DNA of 64,000 bases from Aminicenans sp964648465 (GTDB lineage Bacteria; Acidobacteriota; Aminicenantia; Aminicenantales; Aminicenantaceae), in NCBI GenBank assembly GCA_964648465.1, contig CAZYMU010000005.1, forward strand, positions 37,697 to 101,696. The letters are read 5' to 3'. Both the position numbers and the translations under genes were made by a program. The notes under the pieces are model-generated. The model was not told the DNA's origin, made no database searches, and saw only the letters and a list, made by a program, of their open reading frames with translations. Positions 61,725 to 64,000 of the stretch are shown here, in pieces. Position 1 is the stretch's first letter. Each line of letters starts with the position of its first letter.

Positions 61725-62468
61725 AGAAAATTTTGCGATCTCTTCCTCATCGATGTCAAAATTGGCCCATACATTCTGAACATCATCATGATCTTCAAGC
61801 TCTTCCATCAGGCGAAGAAGCTGCTGTGCCTGTTTGCCTTCTACCTTTACATAATTGTTGGGGATGTATCCCAAGTTTGAAGCAGCTAAATCTATCTTAT
61901 TTTCTTTCAAGGCATTAATAACTGCTTCGTAATCCTCGGGTTTAGTAAAAATCTCGTAATTGCTGCCATCTTCCCTCAAATCTTCTGCTCCAGCCTCAAG
62001 TACAATTTCTAATAACTCATCTTCCTTGGCCTTTGATTTTTCTACGACGATATATCCTTTCCGGCTAAACATCCAACCAACACATCCAGATTCACCGATA
62101 TTTCCATTATTCCTCGAAAAAACATGCCTGATTTCAGAAACAGTTCTGTTTTTGTTGTCTGTAAGGATATCGATATATATAGCTACTCCGCCAGGACCGT
62201 ATCCTTCATAGTGAATTTCTTCGTACGTTGTACCTTCAAGCTGCCCTGTGCCCTTCAGGATTGCTCTCTTTATGTTGTCTGCAGGCATGTTCACAGCTTT
62301 CGCATCTGCTATAGCTTTCCTAAGTCTTGGATTGACGTCCGGATCCCCTCCATCCATTCGCGCAGCTATAGATAGTTCCCTGATGATTTTCGTGAATGCT
62401 TTACCCCTCTTGGCATCCTGTGCAGCTTTCTTATGTTTTATGGAAGCCCATTTTGAATGCCCTGACAT
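61719..62468 (-). CDS. yebC: YebC/PmpR family transcription/translation factor
   Basis: A 249-residue protein. MSGHSKWASIKHKKAAQDAK is the invariable opening; NMPADNIKRAILKGTGQLEG and YEGYGPGGVAIYIDILTDNK follow. The family regulates transcription in some bacteria and rescues polyproline-stalled ribosomes in others. First gene of the yebC-ruvC-ruvA-ruvB-queA order, which is common in bacteria. Confidence 0.97.
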   Translation of the reverse strand: MSGHSKWASIKHKKAAQDAKRGKAFTKIIRELSIAARMDGGDPDVNPRLRKAIADAKAVNMPADNIKRAILKGTGQLEGTTYEEIHYEGYGPGGVAIYIDILTDNKNRTVSEIRHVFSRNNGNIGESGCVGWMFSRKGYIVVEKSKAKEDELLEIVLEAGAEDLREDGSNYEIFTKPEDYEAVINALKENKIDLAASNLGYIPNNYVKVEGKQAQQLLRLMEELEDHDDVQNVWANFDIDEEEIAKFSI

Positions 62469-62635
62469 TTGAATTCCTTACACTAGATATAAATATAAAA
62501 AAATTTTAGCACATCATATCCTAAAACTCAAATTATAAAGTTTACAACTCTAAACCACAGGCTAAAATGCACAAGGAAACAATCTAATCACATCCTGCCA
62601 AAATAGAAATCACCTATTCTTTAGAAATACTCTAG

Positions 62636-63616
62636 TTATAAAAACCCTTTTCCCTTCAGCCATTCATCATTGTAAATAGTACTCAGATATCTATTAGCTG
62701 AATCAGGGAAAATCGTGACGATTCTGCACGGACGGTCAATTTCATGCGCAAGTTTAAGCACTGCCCAGATGGCAGCTCCACTGGACCCTCCAGCCATGAT
62801 CGACTCTTTGTTAGCAAGTTTCCTGGTCATTAGAAACGCATCTCTGTCTGTAATTTGATAAATATCATCAATACAGGTAAAATCAGCGCAACCGATAAGA
62901 AATTCGTCACCCAGGCCCTCAATAAGATAAGGAGAAGAGGTTACCAGCTTTTTCGAATGAAAATAGTCAAAAAATATTGAACCCATAGGATCTACAGCTA
63001 TGACTTTTATCCTAGGGTCTTTTTCTTTAAGGAATTTTGCTGCTCCACAAATTGTTCCACCTGTTCCAATCCCAGCCACAAAATAATCGATCCTGCCCTG
63101 CATTTGGTCCCAGATCTCAGGACCTGTTGTTTTATAATGAGATTCATTGTTTTCCCGGTTATTGTGCTGGTCTAGATAATAACTATTAGGAGTATCCCTA
63201 GCAATCCGTGGTGCAATATTGTTATAGCTGTCAAGAGATTCTGGAGGGAGATTATGGTTGACCATAACAATATCTACATTCATTGTCCTGAGTAATTTAA
63301 TTTTTTCAGGGCTTAAGTTGTCCCGCACCACAATTTTTAGTTTGTACCCCTTCACAGCACAAACCATGGCAAGGCCCAATGCCGTGTTGCCGGAGGAATT
63401 TTCGACAATTGTTGCACCGGGCTTTATCCTTCCATCCTTTTCTGCTTTTTCTATCATATACTTAGCAATTCTATCTTTTACGCTCCCCATGGGATTCAGG
63501 AATTCTAGTTTGGCAAAAACATCTGACTTTATATCTTCTGTAATTTTATGGAGTTTAACGAGCGGTGTATTACCTACGCATTCCAAAACGCTGTTACTAT
63601 ATTTTTTCATAACCAT
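62636..63616 (-). CDS. PLP-dependent cysteine synthase / cystathionine beta-synthase-like enzyme
   Basis: ATG 63616 (GGAGAG about 10 bases upstream) gives 326 residues; an upstream start at 63676 adds 20 doubtful ones. Signatures: LECVGNTPLVKLHKI, NPMGSVKDRIAKYMIEKA with the PLP Lys47, IVENSSGNTALGLAMV for the phosphate/substrate loop and VAGIGTGGTICGAAKFLKEK for the PLP phosphate. IMAGGSSGAAIWAVLK closes the site. It lacks a regulatory CBS pair. It makes cysteine from O-acetylserine or cystathionine from homocysteine. Confidence 0.88.
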   Translation of the reverse strand: MVMKKYSNSVLECVGNTPLVKLHKITEDIKSDVFAKLEFLNPMGSVKDRIAKYMIEKAEKDGRIKPGATIVENSSGNTALGLAMVCAVKGYKLKIVVRDNLSPEKIKLLRTMNVDIVMVNHNLPPESLDSYNNIAPRIARDTPNSYYLDQHNNRENNESHYKTTGPEIWDQMQGRIDYFVAGIGTGGTICGAAKFLKEKDPRIKVIAVDPMGSIFFDYFHSKKLVTSSPYLIEGLGDEFLIGCADFTCIDDIYQITDRDAFLMTRKLANKESIMAGGSSGAAIWAVLKLAHEIDRPCRIVTIFPDSANRYLSTIYNDEWLKGKGFL

Positions 63617-64000
63617 TTTGTTATTTCTCTCCTTCTCAAACGAAATCAGGTATTGAGCTCTGTTTCTTTTTCTCAAACAAGGCAGAAATGTAATTTATAG
63701 CAATGTAATAACTTCCTGTCAATATTCTGCAGCAATTTTACTCAAGGCAAAGTGAGGCCCATCGTAAAAATGGAAACTTAGGAACATATTAAGAGTGGAT
63801 GAATTTGAGGGCATGTATGCGCTCCACTAAGATTTTTAACGCCATTTCCTCCCCGATCTTCTCGGCTCTGCTGGAACTCCGCATGTTTATATTAAGCAAC
63901 GCCCCAATGTCCGCAAGCCATCATTAACACTGCCCCTTTGATTCAACAGTGCTCACACATCCATCAGGCCCGACTTCGCGGGTTCCCTCGAAGATCGACT
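63617..64000. other. Intergenic end of the window with transposon relics
   Basis: No gene recognised. After an AT-rich part (63617-63797) lies the inverted relic repeat, and from 63882 to the end a GC-richer stretch without a convincing frame. Confidence 0.4.
63798..63881 (-). repeat. Inverted relic repeat, copy B
   Basis: Reverse complement of 57978-58060 with about 8 differences. In the minus direction one frame reads KIGEEMALKILVERIHALKF and stop; the one-base insertion shifts the upstream frame, so the copy is decayed. Confidence 0.75.

Noticed and set aside
63882..64000. Gene start at the right edge of the window
   Set aside because: No frame with a credible product or start could be followed; sequence looks like relic DNA.

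Overview
This 64-kb window looks like a chromosomal segment of an anaerobic, Gram-negative bacterium. Diderm envelope: a small beta-barrel protein ending in Phe, several lipobox proteins and a polysaccharide/glycan locus. Anaerobic, amino-acid-fermenting metabolism: iorA/iorB beside an ADP-forming acyl-CoA synthetase, a tryptophanase-like lyase and a sulfide-type Thi4. Base composition is fairly AT-rich throughout. The gene style (ECF sigma/anti-sigma followed by HEAT-repeat proteins, bleomycin-hydrolase-like lipoprotein, DUF5107/TPR protein) reminds me of Acidobacteriota or Candidatus Aminicenantes, but this placement is inference only.

Layout. (1) 1-11929: surface-glycan island with five glycosyltransferases or glycosyltransferase-like proteins, a non-hydrolysing 2-epimerase, a fused sugar dehydrogenase/N-acetyltransferase, and a very AT-rich plus-strand cluster (nucleotidyltransferase, LegB-like dehydratase, LegC-like aminotransferase) with a NeuD-like acetyltransferase. 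Together they suggest synthesis of N-acetylated amino/diamino sugars. (2) 12003-16715: large secreted glycoside-hydrolase-like protein and a decayed DUF5107 lipoprotein gene. (3) 16768-21568: higBA toxin-antitoxin pair and an HD hydrolase between 65-bp direct repeats, then lepA, then a small-protein/nucleotidyltransferase pair and tRNA-Arg. (4) 21948-47798: mostly housekeeping and metabolic genes: YprB-like nuclease, YjbQ, ECF sigma/anti-sigma/HEAT operon, tyrS, YggS, ior-acd operon, papain-like lipoprotein, thi4, OMP, sua5, metG-folE-larC, mtnP-pfkB-tnaA. (5) 47862-58102: an accessory island with a complete DDE insertion sequence, MITE-like copies, an integron-type attC site with a HEPN/MNT toxin-antitoxin cassette, decayed IS481 and IS91 elements, and two cargo genes (transglutaminase-like lipoprotein and Tat-exported dipeptide epimerase). 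(6) 58097-63616: the classic yebC-ruvC-ruvA-ruvB-queA cluster plus a cysteine-synthase-like gene, bordered by inverted relics of a transposable element.

Most interesting: the IS91-end-flanked peptidoglycan-peptide cargo (51641-57673), the attC/HEPN-MNT cassette (49519-50727), the sigma/anti-sigma/double-HEAT operon (23884-27511), and the hybrid sugar pathway at the start of the window. No CRISPR array, rRNA or recognisable riboswitch was seen.
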